DNA of 64,000 bases from Tsuneonella dongtanensis. Its GTDB lineage: Bacteria; Pseudomonadota; Alphaproteobacteria; Sphingomonadales; Sphingomonadaceae. The stretch is taken from assembly GCF_001698205.1 (NCBI RefSeq), contig NZ_CP016591.1, positions 1,426,001-1,490,000 of the forward strand, given 5' to 3'. The position numbers and the translations under genes are program-made. Below, in pieces: positions 29,577 through 39,271 of the stretch (the stretch's first letter is position 1; every line of letters begins with the position of its first letter). The notes beneath the pieces were generated by a model. That model was not told the DNA's origin. It saw only the letters and a program-made list of their open reading frames with translations, and did no database searches.

Positions 29577-30184
29577 GCGAGCAGCGTCCGCATGAGCTGG
29601 GCGAGGGCGGGGGAACCGGCAGCCTCGTGCCCGGCGGCGATCGCTTCGCGCTCTTCCGCCGATTTCTTCTGCGACAGCTTGAGGGTAGGCCGCCAGGCCA
29701 GCACTTCCATCTCGAACCCTACGATCGCGCTCAGCAGCTTGCGCCACATGTCGGGCGGAGTCTCGTTTGCCGACCACTGCTCGCCGCCCGAAGCCGCCGA
29801 GAGCCGCCCTTCATGCTTGTCGATCAGCGCATAGAGGAAAGCGTCGGTGCCTTCGGTTTCCATGCGGCGCACGCGGCCTTCCAGCTCGAGCGTGACGTAG
29901 TCCCACGTCGGCACCGTGGCCCGGTCGCCGTACCAGCGCGGGCTGACGTAGGCGTCGGGACCGTTGACGACGATCAGCGCGGTCTCTCCGCCGAGCCAGC
30001 GGGTGAGCGCGTTCCCGCGCGACAGGTGGAACTGCACCGCGCCGTCTCCGGTCGAGAGCAGCGGGGTATGCGCCACGCGCGGTCCATCGGGAGTCGAAGC
30101 GAAGACCATGCCGAAGCTGATCTCGTCGATCAGCGCTTCCAGCAGCGCGCGATCATCGCTCCGGAACAACGGGTTCGGGTGCAT
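29573..30184 (-). CDS. FMN-binding PaiB-like protein
   Basis: This 203-residue protein has the split-barrel flavin-reductase-like fold of the FMN-binding negative transcriptional regulator (PaiB) family, with the opening HPNPLF, the GPDAYVSPRWY core and a conserved PTWDY segment. PaiB of Bacillus affects sporulation and protease genes, but most homologues have no known role and may be flavin or heme-binding enzymes. The start shares one base with the stop of the pseudouridine synthase gene. Confidence 0.82.
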   Translation of the reverse strand: MHPNPLFRSDDRALLEALIDEISFGMVFASTPDGPRVAHTPLLSTGDGAVQFHLSRGNALTRWLGGETALIVVNGPDAYVSPRWYGDRATVPTWDYVTLELEGRVRRMETEGTDAFLYALIDKHEGRLSAASGGEQWSANETPPDMWRKLLSAIVGFEMEVLAWRPTLKLSQKKSAEEREAIAAGHEAAGSPALAQLMRTLLA

Positions 30185-31329
30185 CAGCGACGGCCCTTTC
30201 CGCCACCCTTTCCGGTCGGCTTCTTGCTTGGCGCCGCGTTGGCCACGGCGCGGCCCCGCCGGGTCGGCTTGCTCTTGCGCATCTGCTTGGCGTGCTGGCG
30301 CGCCGCCTGCTTCTTTTCTTCCTTGGAGCGTTCGGGCGGTCCCTCGGTAGGCGCGGCGTCGCTCAGGTTCGGGTCGAAGCCGAGCTGCTCCATGCTCGCC
30401 GCGAAATGCTCGGGCAGGTCGGCGGTGACGTCGAGCTTTTTGCCGTACCCCTTGCCTTCGGGATGGTCGATGATCAGGCGCCGCGCGTGAAGGTGCATCT
30501 TGCGGCTGACGCTGCCGGTAAGGAACGCGTCCTGCCCGCCGTACTTGCCATCGCCGACGATGGGGTGGCCGATCGCGGCCATGTGCGCACGGAGCTGGTG
30601 CGTGCGTCCCGTCAGCGGCTCGAGCTCGACCCAGGCGGCGCGGTTGCCGGCGCGATCGACCACGCGGTACCGGGTCTTGGCGGGCTGGCCGTTCTCTTCG
30701 TCGACGTGCATCTTCTCGCCGCCCGTGCCGGGCTGCTTGGCCAGCGCGGCCTCGATGAGGCCATGCGCCACATCGGGCACGCCGGCGACCAGCGCCCAGT
30801 AGATCTTCTTCGCGCTTCGCCCCGAGAACCGCTTCGAGAAGAACGCCGCGCTCCCCGGCGTGCGCGCGACGAGCAGAACGCCGCTGGTATCCTTGTCGAG
30901 CCGATGGACCAGGCGCGGGCGCGGATCGCCTTCGTCCATGAAGGCGTCGAGCAAGCCGTCGACGTGGCTCGTCGTCTTGGTGCCGCCTTGCGTCGCTAGG
31001 CCGGGCGGCTTGTTGAGCACGATCGCCGCCGGAGTCTTTTCGATGACCATCGCCTGCGCGGACGCGATCTCCTCGTCCGACAACTCGCGCCGCTTCGGCG
31101 CAGGCTTGCCCTTGGGCGCGTCGCCTCCCGGGGGAACGCGCAGCACCTGGCCTTGCGCGAGGCGGTCCTCCGGCTTTGCCCGCTTGCCGTCGACACGGAT
31201 CTGGCCGGTGCGCGCCCAGCGGCTCACGGTCGCGAAGCCGACCTGCGGCAGGTGCCGCTTGAACCAGCGGTCGAGCCGCACGCCGTCGTCATCGGCGGCG
31301 ACGGTGAACTGGCGGACATCCTTGCTCAT
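30184..31329 (-). CDS. RluA-family pseudouridine synthase (RluC-like)
   Basis: This 381-residue enzyme converts specific uridines of large-subunit rRNA to pseudouridine. An S4 RNA-binding domain occupies about residues 15-75, and the catalytic domain carries the HRLDKDTSG motif with the nucleophilic Asp, followed by the GRTHQLRAH motif. A long basic C-terminal tail rich in Lys, Arg and Pro (about 330-381) is unusual next to E. coli RluC and probably binds RNA nonspecifically. The ATG at 31329 overlaps the crcB stop by 4 bases. Confidence 0.9.
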   Translation of the reverse strand: MSKDVRQFTVAADDDGVRLDRWFKRHLPQVGFATVSRWARTGQIRVDGKRAKPEDRLAQGQVLRVPPGGDAPKGKPAPKRRELSDEEIASAQAMVIEKTPAAIVLNKPPGLATQGGTKTTSHVDGLLDAFMDEGDPRPRLVHRLDKDTSGVLLVARTPGSAAFFSKRFSGRSAKKIYWALVAGVPDVAHGLIEAALAKQPGTGGEKMHVDEENGQPAKTRYRVVDRAGNRAAWVELEPLTGRTHQLRAHMAAIGHPIVGDGKYGGQDAFLTGSVSRKMHLHARRLIIDHPEGKGYGKKLDVTADLPEHFAASMEQLGFDPNLSDAAPTEGPPERSKEEKKQAARQHAKQMRKSKPTRRGRAVANAAPSKKPTGKGGGKGRR

Positions 31330-31730
31330 GCGAGGCGCATCGCGATGAGGCCGAGGTAAAGGCCGGTGAGGCCAGCGAGGACCGATATCGCGGCATAGGC
31401 GAGGGCGGTGCCGGCCTGGCCGCGCTCGATCAGCAGCATGAGTTCGAGGCTGAAGGCCGAGAAGGTCGTGAAGCCGCCGAGAAGGCCCACCCCGACGAGC
31501 AGCCGCCAGGTCTCCCCGCCGGTTCCGAACTTCGCCAGCCATCCGGCGAGGAGCCCCATCGCGAAACTGCCGATCACGTTGACAGACAGGGTGGCCCAGG
31601 GAAACGCCGTGATCGCCGAAGGGCCGAAGGCGTGGCTCATCGCGCGGCCCGTCTGGTACCGCAGCAGGGCGCCCGCGCCGCCTCCGGCAAAGACGAGGGC
31701 GCTCGCCGTAAGGGGGGAGGTCGCGTTCAT
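31326..31730 (-). CDS. crcB: CrcB/Fluc fluoride channel
   Basis: This is a 134-residue inner-membrane protein with four predicted helices and the GGAGALLRY opening, the SVNVIGSF motif and the GGFTTFSAFSLE motif of the fluoride channel family, which exports toxic fluoride as a dual-topology dimer. I checked for a fluoride riboswitch in the 198 bases upstream and see none of its conserved core. It heads the six-gene run ending at the ATP12 chaperone and is divergent from rpsU. Confidence 0.93.
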   Translation of the reverse strand: MNATSPLTASALVFAGGGAGALLRYQTGRAMSHAFGPSAITAFPWATLSVNVIGSFAMGLLAGWLAKFGTGGETWRLLVGVGLLGGFTTFSAFSLELMLLIERGQAGTALAYAAISVLAGLTGLYLGLIAMRLA

Positions 31731-31928
31731 CCCGCGGCCCTTAGCCATGCCGGCCCGTCCATGCAAAGCGCCCGTGAGGGTTGCAGAATCGCTCGTCCGC
31801 GGTTAAGGGCGCCCCGGTTCGGACGCGTCCGGGAACGGATGCGCCGCTTTTTTCGTATGTTTACAAAGGCGATTATCCCGCCAGACGATGCGGGCTCTGG
31901 GCTTTTGCTGTGAGGTGTTGGACTTTTT

Positions 31929-32135
31929 ATGCAGATCATCGTTCGCGATAACAACGTCGACCAGGCTCTCCGCGCGCTCAAGAAGAAGCTGCAGCGCGAA
32001 GGCGTGTACCGCGAAATGAAGCTGCGCCGCCACTACGAGAAGCCGAGCGAGAAGCGCGCCCGCGAAAAGGCAGCCGCCGTTCGCCGCGCCCGCAAGCTCG
32101 AGCGCAAGCGCATGGAACGCGACGGCGCGAAGTAA
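31929..32135 (+). CDS. rpsU: Ribosomal protein bS21
   Basis: This is the 68-residue small-subunit protein bS21, which sits near the anti-Shine-Dalgarno region of 16S rRNA. The sequence opens [20 protein letters not shown] and is highly basic to the end, as in alphaproteobacteria. A GAGGTG lies about 12 bases before the ATG, a longer spacing than usual. The 198-base gap to crcB must hold both promoters; I see AT-rich stretches around 31850-31875 but no convincing boxes. A terminator follows. Confidence 0.97.
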   Translation: MQIIVRDNNVDQALRALKKKLQREGVYREMKLRRHYEKPSEKRAREKAAAVRRARKLERKRMERDGAK

Positions 32136-32169
32136 GCGCGACTTGCGCCGATCACGGCACTAAGGCATC

Positions 32170-32201
32170 GGGGCGCGGAGCAATCCGCGCCCCTTGTCGT
32201 T
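32170..32201 (+). terminator. Rho-independent terminator of rpsU
   Basis: A perfect 10-bp stem (GGGGCGCGGA at 32170-32179 with TCCGCGCCCC at 32184-32193) closes on a GCAA tetraloop and is followed by the moderately T-rich TTGTCGTT. It lies 34 bases past the rpsU stop and 25 bases before the FKBP start, so some readthrough is possible. Confidence 0.82.
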
Positions 32202-32226
32202 GGGGCCAACGATTCAGGACCCGAGC

Positions 32227-32817
32227 ATGACCGAGATCACCCGCGTTCCCCTCCAGCCGATCGCCAAGGGATCGCTGACGAAACTCTGGCTCGGGGTCAT
32301 CGCCGCCGCGCTGCTCGGCGCAGGGATCGCCTGGGCGAGCGTGCCCGCGGGCGTGGAGCTTGACACGATCACCGAAGGTAGCGGTCCGACCCCCGGTGCA
32401 AACGACGTGGTGTTCATCAAGTATGTCGGCAAGCTGGCCGACGGCACCGAGTTCGACCGGTCGCGCGAGCTTCCTTTCCCGACCAACGGCATCATCCCTG
32501 ACGGTATGCCGATGCAGGTGTCGGGCGTGGTCCCCGGTTTCTCGGAAGGGCTGCAGAAGATGCAGAAGGGCGGCAAGTACGTGCTGCGCATCCCCGCCGA
32601 CAAGGGCTATGGCGCCACCCCGCCTCCCGGCGCGCCCATCCCGCCCAACGCCGATCTCGAGTTCGAGGTCGAGCTGGTGGACTTCATGAGCGAAGAGGAC
32701 GCCCAGCGCCGCTTCCAGGTGCTGCAGCAGATGATGCAGGCGCAGCAGGGCGGGCAGGCTCCGGGCGGGGCCGGGGCCGGCGATGCGCCTGCGGCCACTC
32801 CCGCGCCGCCGCAATAA
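32227..32817 (+). CDS. Membrane-anchored FKBP-type peptidyl-prolyl isomerase
   Basis: The 196-residue protein has an N-terminal membrane helix or uncleaved signal (about 18-37), an FKBP domain (about 50-155) with the conserved VVPGFSEGLQ and GYG strands, and a Gln/Gly/Ala/Pro-rich C-terminal tail. It catalyses proline isomerisation during folding of periplasmic proteins. The start ATG at 32227 follows the rpsU terminator; an upstream in-frame start at 32194 would lie inside the terminator stem. Confidence 0.9.
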   Translation: MTEITRVPLQPIAKGSLTKLWLGVIAAALLGAGIAWASVPAGVELDTITEGSGPTPGANDVVFIKYVGKLADGTEFDRSRELPFPTNGIIPDGMPMQVSGVVPGFSEGLQKMQKGGKYVLRIPADKGYGATPPPGAPIPPNADLEFEVELVDFMSEEDAQRRFQVLQQMMQAQQGGQAPGGAGAGDAPAATPAPPQ

Positions 32818-32904
32818 GGGCGATTTCACGCAAATCTCACCGTTCGCTCATGCCTCGTGCATGAAGACGCGTTATCTCCCGGCTGTCTGAGCGAGGGAGC
32901 GCGC

Positions 32905-34584
32905 ATGAACGACGAGACGATCGAGCGGCAGGACTGGCCGCTGCTGCCGTGGGTGCTGGCGGGCATTCTGGGCCTGTCGGGCTTCATGATCTGGCTGGTC
33001 GGGGGAGAGGACGGACCCGGCACCCGCGACGGCTTGGCCGCAGCGGCCGGCGCGTTCTTCTTCTTCGGCGGCATTGCCCTTGCCTTCACGATCGACCGCG
33101 ACCGATGGAAAGAGCCGGTCGCCTTTTCGGCGCTGGTCGGCCTCGTCATGGCCGGGCTCGCCTGGCGGACGGTCGGTGGGTCCGAATCGATCGCCGCCCC
33201 CGAATATGGCTTCCTTGCCGGGGTGATCGCCACCGGGCTCGCGCTGCCGCTGTTCCAGGCGGGGTTCCATCGCAGTCGCTGGCGGACCCCCTACCGCGCG
33301 GTCCACGACAACGTCTGGACCGATGCGATCTGCTTTGCCGGCAGCATGGCTTTCCTCGGCGCTTCGTGGCTGCTGCTGGTCCTCCTCAGTGAGCTGTTCC
33401 GCCTGCTCAAGATCGACCTGCTGCGCGACCTGATGGACCAGGCGTGGTTCGGCTGGACGTGGTCGGGCGCGGCGTTCGGCGCGGCGCTGGGCGTGCTGCG
33501 CAACGAATCGGGGATTCTCGGCACTCTCAAGCGGGTGGTGATGACCGTGCTGTCGATCCTGGCGGTGCCGCTGGCGGCCGGGCTGGCGCTGTTTCTGGTC
33601 GCCATGATCGTCTCCGGACCGGACGTCCTGTGGCAGGCGACGCGCAATGCGACGCCCATCCTGCTGCTGTGCGCCGCGGGCGCGTGGGTGCTCGCCAACG
33701 CGATCGTGCGCGATTCCGACAGCGAGATGAGCGGCAACCGCCTCCTGCGCGGGGCCGCACTGCTCCTCGTCGTGATCGTCCTGCCGCTGACGGTGTTCGC
33801 CGCGGTGTCGCTGGGCACCCGCATTGCGCAGCACGGCCTCAGTCCCGAGCGGCTCTGGGGCATAACCGCCATCGCGGTCGCGACAGCCTATGGCCTTGCC
33901 TGGTTCGTCGCGGTGATCCGCAGCTGGCGAGGAGACGCGTGGCGCGAGAACGTGCGGCGGGCGAATCTCCACCTGGCGGTCGCGATCAGCGGCATCGCGC
34001 TGCTGCTCGCGCTGCCGATCCTCGACTTCGGCGCGATCAGCGCCCGCCAGCAGGTCGCTCGGCTCGAAAGCGGCAAGGTGAGCGCGGACGACTTCGATTA
34101 CGCGGCGCTGCGCTGGGACTTCGGCAATGCGGGCCGCAAGGCGCTCGCCCGGCTTGCGGAGACCGGTGGCAAGGCCGGGGAAATGGCGACGCTGGCGCGC
34201 AAGCAGACCGAGCGGATCTACAGCTTCGACCGCGACAACCAGTTCCGCACCGAGGCGGAGATCGACGTGAGGGTCATCCCCGAAGCCGACGCCGCGCTGC
34301 GCAAGCTCGTCGTGGATCACCTGCGGAGCCACGCGTATCTCTGCCCGGAATTCTGCATCGCGCTCGACCTGGGGCCCCACAAGGACGGCGGACGCGAGGT
34401 CGCCTTCGTGATGAACGGCCGCTACCAGCGCGTCGCGCTGCCGCAGGGCACGCTCGAGCCGACCACCGAAGTGGCGCCGGCCGGGGCACGCGCGTTCGGG
34501 CGCGACACCAGGGTAGAGGTGCAGTCCATCGAGAAGCGCTATATCGTGGTCGATGGTCGCCCCATCGGGCCGCCGCTCGATTAG
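32905..34584 (+). CDS. DUF4153 polytopic membrane protein
   Basis: This 559-residue protein has about ten hydrophobic segments in its first 380 residues, then a soluble C-terminal domain of about 180 residues. The pattern and the ILGTLKRVVMTVLSILAVPL region fit the DUF4153 family. The function is unknown. The ATG at 32905 has GGGAG just upstream. It stands alone between FKBP and gatC, with 87 and 50 bases on either side. Confidence 0.8.
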   Translation: MNDETIERQDWPLLPWVLAGILGLSGFMIWLVGGEDGPGTRDGLAAAAGAFFFFGGIALAFTIDRDRWKEPVAFSALVGLVMAGLAWRTVGGSESIAAPEYGFLAGVIATGLALPLFQAGFHRSRWRTPYRAVHDNVWTDAICFAGSMAFLGASWLLLVLLSELFRLLKIDLLRDLMDQAWFGWTWSGAAFGAALGVLRNESGILGTLKRVVMTVLSILAVPLAAGLALFLVAMIVSGPDVLWQATRNATPILLLCAAGAWVLANAIVRDSDSEMSGNRLLRGAALLLVVIVLPLTVFAAVSLGTRIAQHGLSPERLWGITAIAVATAYGLAWFVAVIRSWRGDAWRENVRRANLHLAVAISGIALLLALPILDFGAISARQQVARLESGKVSADDFDYAALRWDFGNAGRKALARLAETGGKAGEMATLARKQTERIYSFDRDNQFRTEAEIDVRVIPEADAALRKLVVDHLRSHAYLCPEFCIALDLGPHKDGGREVAFVMNGRYQRVALPQGTLEPTTEVAPAGARAFGRDTRVEVQSIEKRYIVVDGRPIGPPLD

Positions 34585-34634
34585 GGGCGCGCGACCCGCT
34601 TGATGCAGTGCAGCATCGCCGCTAACGCGCGGGC

Positions 34635-34937
34635 ATGTCCGTAGACCGCGAAACAGTGGCCAAGATCGCGAGCCTCGCGCGCATCCAGATGGATGACGCG
34701 GCGCTCGAGAAGCTGGTGCCCGAATTCAACAACATCCTCGCCTGGGTCGAACAGCTCGGCGAGGTCGATACCAGCGGCGTCGAGCCGATGACCGCGGTGA
34801 TCGAGAACCACCTGCGCCTGCGCGACGACGTGGTCGATGCCGATCCGCTGACCGGCGGCGGCGTGCGCGACGCGGTGCTGGCGAATGCGCCCGCCGCCGA
34901 GCACGGGTTCTTCGGCGTGCCCAAGGTGATCGAGTAA
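34635..34937 (+). CDS. gatC: Asp-tRNA(Asn)/Glu-tRNA(Gln) amidotransferase subunit C
   Basis: GatC is the 100-residue linker that stabilises the GatCAB complex, which converts Glu-tRNA(Gln) and Asp-tRNA(Asn) to the amidated forms. The sequence opens with [15 protein letters not shown] and has the typical PMTAVI and LRDDVV segments. The ATG start of gatA overlaps its stop by one base. Confidence 0.95.
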   Translation: MSVDRETVAKIASLARIQMDDAALEKLVPEFNNILAWVEQLGEVDTSGVEPMTAVIENHLRLRDDVVDADPLTGGGVRDAVLANAPAAEHGFFGVPKVIE

Positions 34938-36421
34938 TGAGCGACCTCACCGAGCTCGGCGTCAAGGCGATCCGCGACGGGGTCGCCTCCGGACAGTTCT
35001 CCGCGCGCGAAGTGGCCGAAGCGTTCAACGCGAACGTGGCGGCGGCGCAAGCGGCGCTGAACGCCTTCATCGTCGTCACGCCCGAAAAGGCGCTCGAGGC
35101 GGCCGACGCGGTCGATGCGGCGCGCGCGAAAGGCGAGACGCTTGGCAAGATGGCGGGCGTGCCCATCGGCATGAAGGACCTGTTCGCCACCAAGGGCGTC
35201 CAGACCACCGCCGCGAGCCACATCCTCGAAGGCTTCGTGCCCGAGTACGAAAGCACCGTCAGCGCCAACCTGTGGAAGGCGGGCGCGGGGATGCTGGGCA
35301 AGCTCAACCTCGACCAGTTCGCGATGGGCTCGTCGAACGAGACGAGCTATTTCGGCAACGTCATCAGTCCGTGGCGCAAGCAGGGCAGCAATGCCGCGCT
35401 CGCGCCGGGCGGATCGTCGGGCGGCAGTTCGGCGGCGATCGCGGCGCGGCTGTGTCCGGCGGCGACGGGCACCGACACCGGCGGCTCGATCCGCCAGCCT
35501 GCGGCATTCGTCGGCATCAGCGGCATTAAGCCGACCTATGGCCGGTGCAGCCGGTGGGGCGTGGTGGCCTTCGCCTCCAGCCTCGACCAGGCCGGCCCGA
35601 TGGCGCGCGACGTGACCGACTGCGCGATCATGCTCGAGGCGATGGCCGGGTTCGATCCGAAGGATTCGACCAGCCTCGACATGCCGGTTCCGCAGTGGGA
35701 AGCGGGCCTCGATCCCGACATGCGCGGCAAGAAGGTCGGCATCCCGCGCGAATACCGGATGGACGGTACCGACCCCGAAATCCTCGCCAGCTGGGATCGC
35801 GGGATCGAGTGGCTGCGCGATGCGGGCGCCGAGATCGTCGAGGTGAGCCTGCCGCACACCAAGTACGCGCTGCCCGCATACTACATCGTCGCTCCGGCGG
35901 AGGCCTCGAGCAATCTCGCCCGCTACGACGGTGTGCGGTATGGCCTGCGTGACCTGCCAGCGGGCGCGAACCTGCAGGACATGTACGCCGCCACCCGCGC
36001 CGCCGGCTTCGGCGACGAGGTCAAGCGCCGGATCATGATCGGCACTTACGTGCTCAGCGCGGGCTTCTACGACGCCTACTACAACCAGGCGCAGCGCGTC
36101 CGCACGCTGATCGCGAACGACTTCAAGGCCGCGTTCGAGCAATGCGACGTGATCCTCGCGCCGACGACGCCTACCGCCAGCTTCCCGCTCGGCGACAAGG
36201 TCGACGATCCGCTGGCGATGTACCTCAACGACGTCTTCGCGGTACCCGCGAGCCTCGCCGGCCTCCCCGCGATGAGCGTGCCTGCCGGGTTGAACGCCGA
36301 CGGGTTGCCGCTCGGCCTCCAGATCATTGGCCGCGCCTTTGACGAGCAGGGCGTGCTGAATGCGGGGCTGGCGATCGAGCAGCGGGCGATGTTTAGCGCC
36401 AAGCCGGATCGATGGTGGTGA
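34937..36421 (+). CDS. gatA: Asp-tRNA(Asn)/Glu-tRNA(Gln) amidotransferase subunit A
   Basis: GatA is the amidase that releases ammonia from glutamine for GatB. The 494-residue product has the amidase-signature triad: K80 in GMKDLF, cis-Ser S160 in the GGSSGGSS loop and nucleophile S184 in [10 protein letters not shown]. Length is normal. The following glycosyltransferase gene overlaps its last 10 bases, which separates gatA from gatB. Confidence 0.97.
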   Translation: MSDLTELGVKAIRDGVASGQFSAREVAEAFNANVAAAQAALNAFIVVTPEKALEAADAVDAARAKGETLGKMAGVPIGMKDLFATKGVQTTAASHILEGFVPEYESTVSANLWKAGAGMLGKLNLDQFAMGSSNETSYFGNVISPWRKQGSNAALAPGGSSGGSSAAIAARLCPAATGTDTGGSIRQPAAFVGISGIKPTYGRCSRWGVVAFASSLDQAGPMARDVTDCAIMLEAMAGFDPKDSTSLDMPVPQWEAGLDPDMRGKKVGIPREYRMDGTDPEILASWDRGIEWLRDAGAEIVEVSLPHTKYALPAYYIVAPAEASSNLARYDGVRYGLRDLPAGANLQDMYAATRAAGFGDEVKRRIMIGTYVLSAGFYDAYYNQAQRVRTLIANDFKAAFEQCDVILAPTTPTASFPLGDKVDDPLAMYLNDVFAVPASLAGLPAMSVPAGLNADGLPLGLQIIGRAFDEQGVLNAGLAIEQRAMFSAKPDRWW

Positions 36422-37611
36422 GCAGCCACGCCTCGCCCGGCGCATTGTCGCCGGACGGGAACCTCGGCCGGGCATTACGTGTCGGCTTCGTCGGTTTGAG
36501 GTCGCCCTTCGTCAAGGCGAACTGGAGCGGGACGCCGTATTACGCAATGACCGAGCTCAAGCGTCGGTTCGGTGGGCAGATGAGCGTCTATGACACCCCC
36601 GAACTCGATCGGCGGCTGTTCCAGCTCAACAAGGTCACGTCCCGCCTCGGTCTCGACATCCAGCGCGAGCCGCTTGTCTCTTGGGTGTACCGCGAGCGCC
36701 TCGACCGCATGATCGCGAACCATCGACCGCACGTGATCGTCTCGGTCGGCGCGACACAGAAACTGGCCCTGACCGATGCGCGCGTGCCGATCGTCCACGT
36801 TTCCGATGCGCTATTCGCCACGATCACCGGCTACTATCCGAGCTTTCGCAACCTGTCGCAGCGCACCTTGCGCCTGGGCAATGCCATTCAGCAGAAGCTG
36901 CTCGATAGGTGCGGCGCGGTCATGCTGAGCTCTACTTGGGCGCGCGACGATGCCATAGCGGCGTACGACATTGCCCCGGAAAAGGTTCATTCCGTACCGC
37001 TCGGGGCCAACATCGAGGAAGACCCGGGTTCGGACATCGCCTTGGAGCCGAAGGGCAGGCTCCGGCTCCTGTTCATCGGCATGGACTGGAAGCGCAAGGG
37101 CGGCCCGCGCACCATAGAGGTTTTCCGGCACGTGCGATCGCGGCATCCCGATGCGGAGCTGCACATCGTTGGCTGCGATCCGCCAGAGGCGCGCGGCGAA
37201 CCCAATGTCCGGACGCACGGCATGCTCAGGAAATCGGACAAGGCACAGTATCGGCTGTTCGACGACTTGCTGCGCACGGCGTCATTCTTCGTCATGCCGA
37301 GTGAACAGGAGGCCTACGGACTTGCCTATTGCGAGGCAGCGGCGTTCGGTCTTCCGGTCGTCGCGCTGCAGACGGGCGGGGTGCCGACGATCGTCAGGCA
37401 CGGCGAAACCGGCCTGCTCTTCGAAGGCTCGACGCCGCCCGATGCCATTGCCGACGCCATCATGGACCTTTGGCAAGATCGCGCCCGCTACGATGCATTC
37501 CGCGCGGCTGCCCGAACGCGCTACGAGGAGGAGCTCACATGGGAGGCCTGGGGCGACAGGGTAGAGCAAGCTATCCGGGACCTCGGCCGGAACGCCGGCG
37601 CAACCGGCTAG
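36412..37611 (+). CDS. GT4-family glycosyltransferase lying between gatA and gatB
   Basis: This 399-residue protein has the GT-B fold: an N-terminal acceptor half and a C-terminal nucleotide-sugar half with [14 protein letters not shown] and the [12 protein letters not shown] stretch that holds the E-x7-E motif of GT4 enzymes. It should transfer a sugar from a nucleotide donor to an unknown acceptor, probably at the membrane. Starts at ATG 36412 or GTG 36415/36418 are all possible; all overlap the end of gatA. It has no functional link to tRNA amidation that I can see. AT-richer codons and less GC-biased wording than gatA suggest it was inserted. Confidence 0.88.
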   Translation: MVVSSHASPGALSPDGNLGRALRVGFVGLRSPFVKANWSGTPYYAMTELKRRFGGQMSVYDTPELDRRLFQLNKVTSRLGLDIQREPLVSWVYRERLDRMIANHRPHVIVSVGATQKLALTDARVPIVHVSDALFATITGYYPSFRNLSQRTLRLGNAIQQKLLDRCGAVMLSSTWARDDAIAAYDIAPEKVHSVPLGANIEEDPGSDIALEPKGRLRLLFIGMDWKRKGGPRTIEVFRHVRSRHPDAELHIVGCDPPEARGEPNVRTHGMLRKSDKAQYRLFDDLLRTASFFVMPSEQEAYGLAYCEAAAFGLPVVALQTGGVPTIVRHGETGLLFEGSTPPDAIADAIMDLWQDRARYDAFRAAARTRYEEELTWEAWGDRVEQAIRDLGRNAGATG

Positions 37612-37683
37612 CGACCGGCGATTACGCGAGCCGGCAGAACTGCGCCCTTCCAAGGCGCACGATCACACGATAACGGAACAGGC

Positions 37684-39183
37684 ATGAGCACCTACCGCAT
37701 CCAGGGCGCAACGGGCGAATGGGAGGTCGTGATCGGCCTCGAAGTCCACGCGCAAGTCACTTCCAACGCCAAGCTGTTCAGCGGCGCGGCGACAGCCTTC
37801 GGGGCAGAGCCGAACAGCCAGGTCTCCCTCGTCGATGCGGCGATGCCGGGGATGCTGCCGGTGCCCAACCGCGAGTGCATCCGTCAGGCCGTCCGCACGG
37901 GCATGGCGATCGACGCGCAGATCAACGCGTGGAGCCGGTTCGACCGCAAGAACTACTTCTATGCGGACTTGCCGCAGGGCTACCAGATCAGCCAGCTCTA
38001 CCACCCGATCGTGGGCGAGGGATCGCTGACGATCGAGGCGGACGAGAAGGCGGGCATCCCGGCTGACAAGGTGATCGGCATCGAGCGCATCCACGTCGAG
38101 CAGGACGCGGGCAAGCTGATGCACGACCAGCACCCGTCGATGTCCTACGTCGACCTCAACCGCAGCGGCGTCGCGCTGATGGAGATCGTCAGCAAGCCCG
38201 ACATGCGCTCGCCCGCAGAAGCGGGGGCGTACGTGCGCAAGCTGCGCGCGATCCTGCGCTACGTCGGGTCGTGCGACGGCAACATGGAAGAAGGCTCGAT
38301 GCGGGCCGACGTCAACGTATCGGTCCGCAAGCCTGGCGATGAATTCGGCACTCGGACGGAGACGAAGAACGTCAACTCGGTCCGCTTCGTCATGCAGACG
38401 ATCGAGCACGAGGCGCGCCGCCAGGTCGACCTGATCGAGGACGGCGGCAAGGTCGTGCAGGAAACCCGGCTGTTCGACCCCAACACCGGCACCACCCGCT
38501 CGATGCGGTCGAAGGAAGACGCGCACGATTATCGCTACTTCCCCGATCCCGACCTGCTGCCGCTGGAACTCGACGAGGCGTTCCTCGCCGAATGCCGCTC
38601 GAGCCTGCCCGAACTGCCCGACGCGAAGCGTGCGCGCTATGTCGATGCGCTCGGCCTGTCGGACTACAACGCGCGCGAACTGACCGCCGAGGTCGAGACC
38701 TACGCGCGGTTCGAGCAGCTGCTGTCCGAGACGGCCGCGAAGCTCGGCAAGGGCGACAGGGACGTCGCCACGCAGGTCGCCAACTGGTCGCTCTCGGTCG
38801 CGCCGGGCGTGATGAACGCGCTGGGCAGCGAGGCCAACCCCGCGCACGCCACCGCGGCGGCGCAGGCGGCGATCCTCGGCATGCAGGCCGCGGGCGAGAT
38901 CAGCGGCGGGCAGGCGAAGGAGATCTTCGAGATCGTCCTCAAGAGCGGTCGCGACCCTGCCGAGATCGCCGACACCGAAGGGCTGAAGCAGCAGTCCGAT
39001 ACCGGCGCGATCGAAGCGGTGATCGACGAGGTTCTCGCCGCCAATGCCGACAAGGTCGAGGAGTATCGCGGCGGCAAGGACAAGCTGTTCGGCTTCTTCG
39101 TCGGCCAGACGATGAAGGCGATGCAGGGCAAGGGCAACCCCGCCGTGGTCAACGACCTGCTCCGGAAAAAGCTCGACGGATGA
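37684..39183 (+). CDS. gatB: Asp-tRNA(Asn)/Glu-tRNA(Gln) amidotransferase subunit B
   Basis: GatB phosphorylates the misacylated tRNA and amidates it with ammonia from GatA. The 499-residue product has the catalytic cradle with [10 protein letters not shown] at the N-terminus, the [14 protein letters not shown] motif, the helical domain and the C-terminal YqeY-like tail domain (about 350-499). It lies 72 bases after the glycosyltransferase gene instead of directly after gatA. Confidence 0.97.
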   Translation: MSTYRIQGATGEWEVVIGLEVHAQVTSNAKLFSGAATAFGAEPNSQVSLVDAAMPGMLPVPNRECIRQAVRTGMAIDAQINAWSRFDRKNYFYADLPQGYQISQLYHPIVGEGSLTIEADEKAGIPADKVIGIERIHVEQDAGKLMHDQHPSMSYVDLNRSGVALMEIVSKPDMRSPAEAGAYVRKLRAILRYVGSCDGNMEEGSMRADVNVSVRKPGDEFGTRTETKNVNSVRFVMQTIEHEARRQVDLIEDGGKVVQETRLFDPNTGTTRSMRSKEDAHDYRYFPDPDLLPLELDEAFLAECRSSLPELPDAKRARYVDALGLSDYNARELTAEVETYARFEQLLSETAAKLGKGDRDVATQVANWSLSVAPGVMNALGSEANPAHATAAAQAAILGMQAAGEISGGQAKEIFEIVLKSGRDPAEIADTEGLKQQSDTGAIEAVIDEVLAANADKVEEYRGGKDKLFGFFVGQTMKAMQGKGNPAVVNDLLRKKLDG

Positions 39184-39191
39184 GCCATTTG

Positions 39192-39223
39192 GGTGAACCG
39201 TGCGTTTTCATGCACGGTTCACC
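39192..39223 (+). terminator. Perfect 12-bp hairpin after gatB (candidate terminator)
   Basis: GGTGAACCGTGC at 39192-39203 pairs perfectly with GCACGGTTCACC at 39212-39223 around an 8-base T-rich loop. It begins 8 bases after the gatB stop. There is no U tract after the stem, so it may stabilise the 3' end of the gat transcript or act as a protein-binding dyad rather than terminate. Confidence 0.5.
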
Positions 39224-39271
39224 GAATTGATGCGAAAACCCCGCCTCCACTCGATCGGGGGGTCGCACCCT

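Noticed and set aside
31731-31928. Possible fluoride riboswitch upstream of crcB
   Set aside because: The conserved GGxGATGG...TTCGCC core and pseudoknot were not found.
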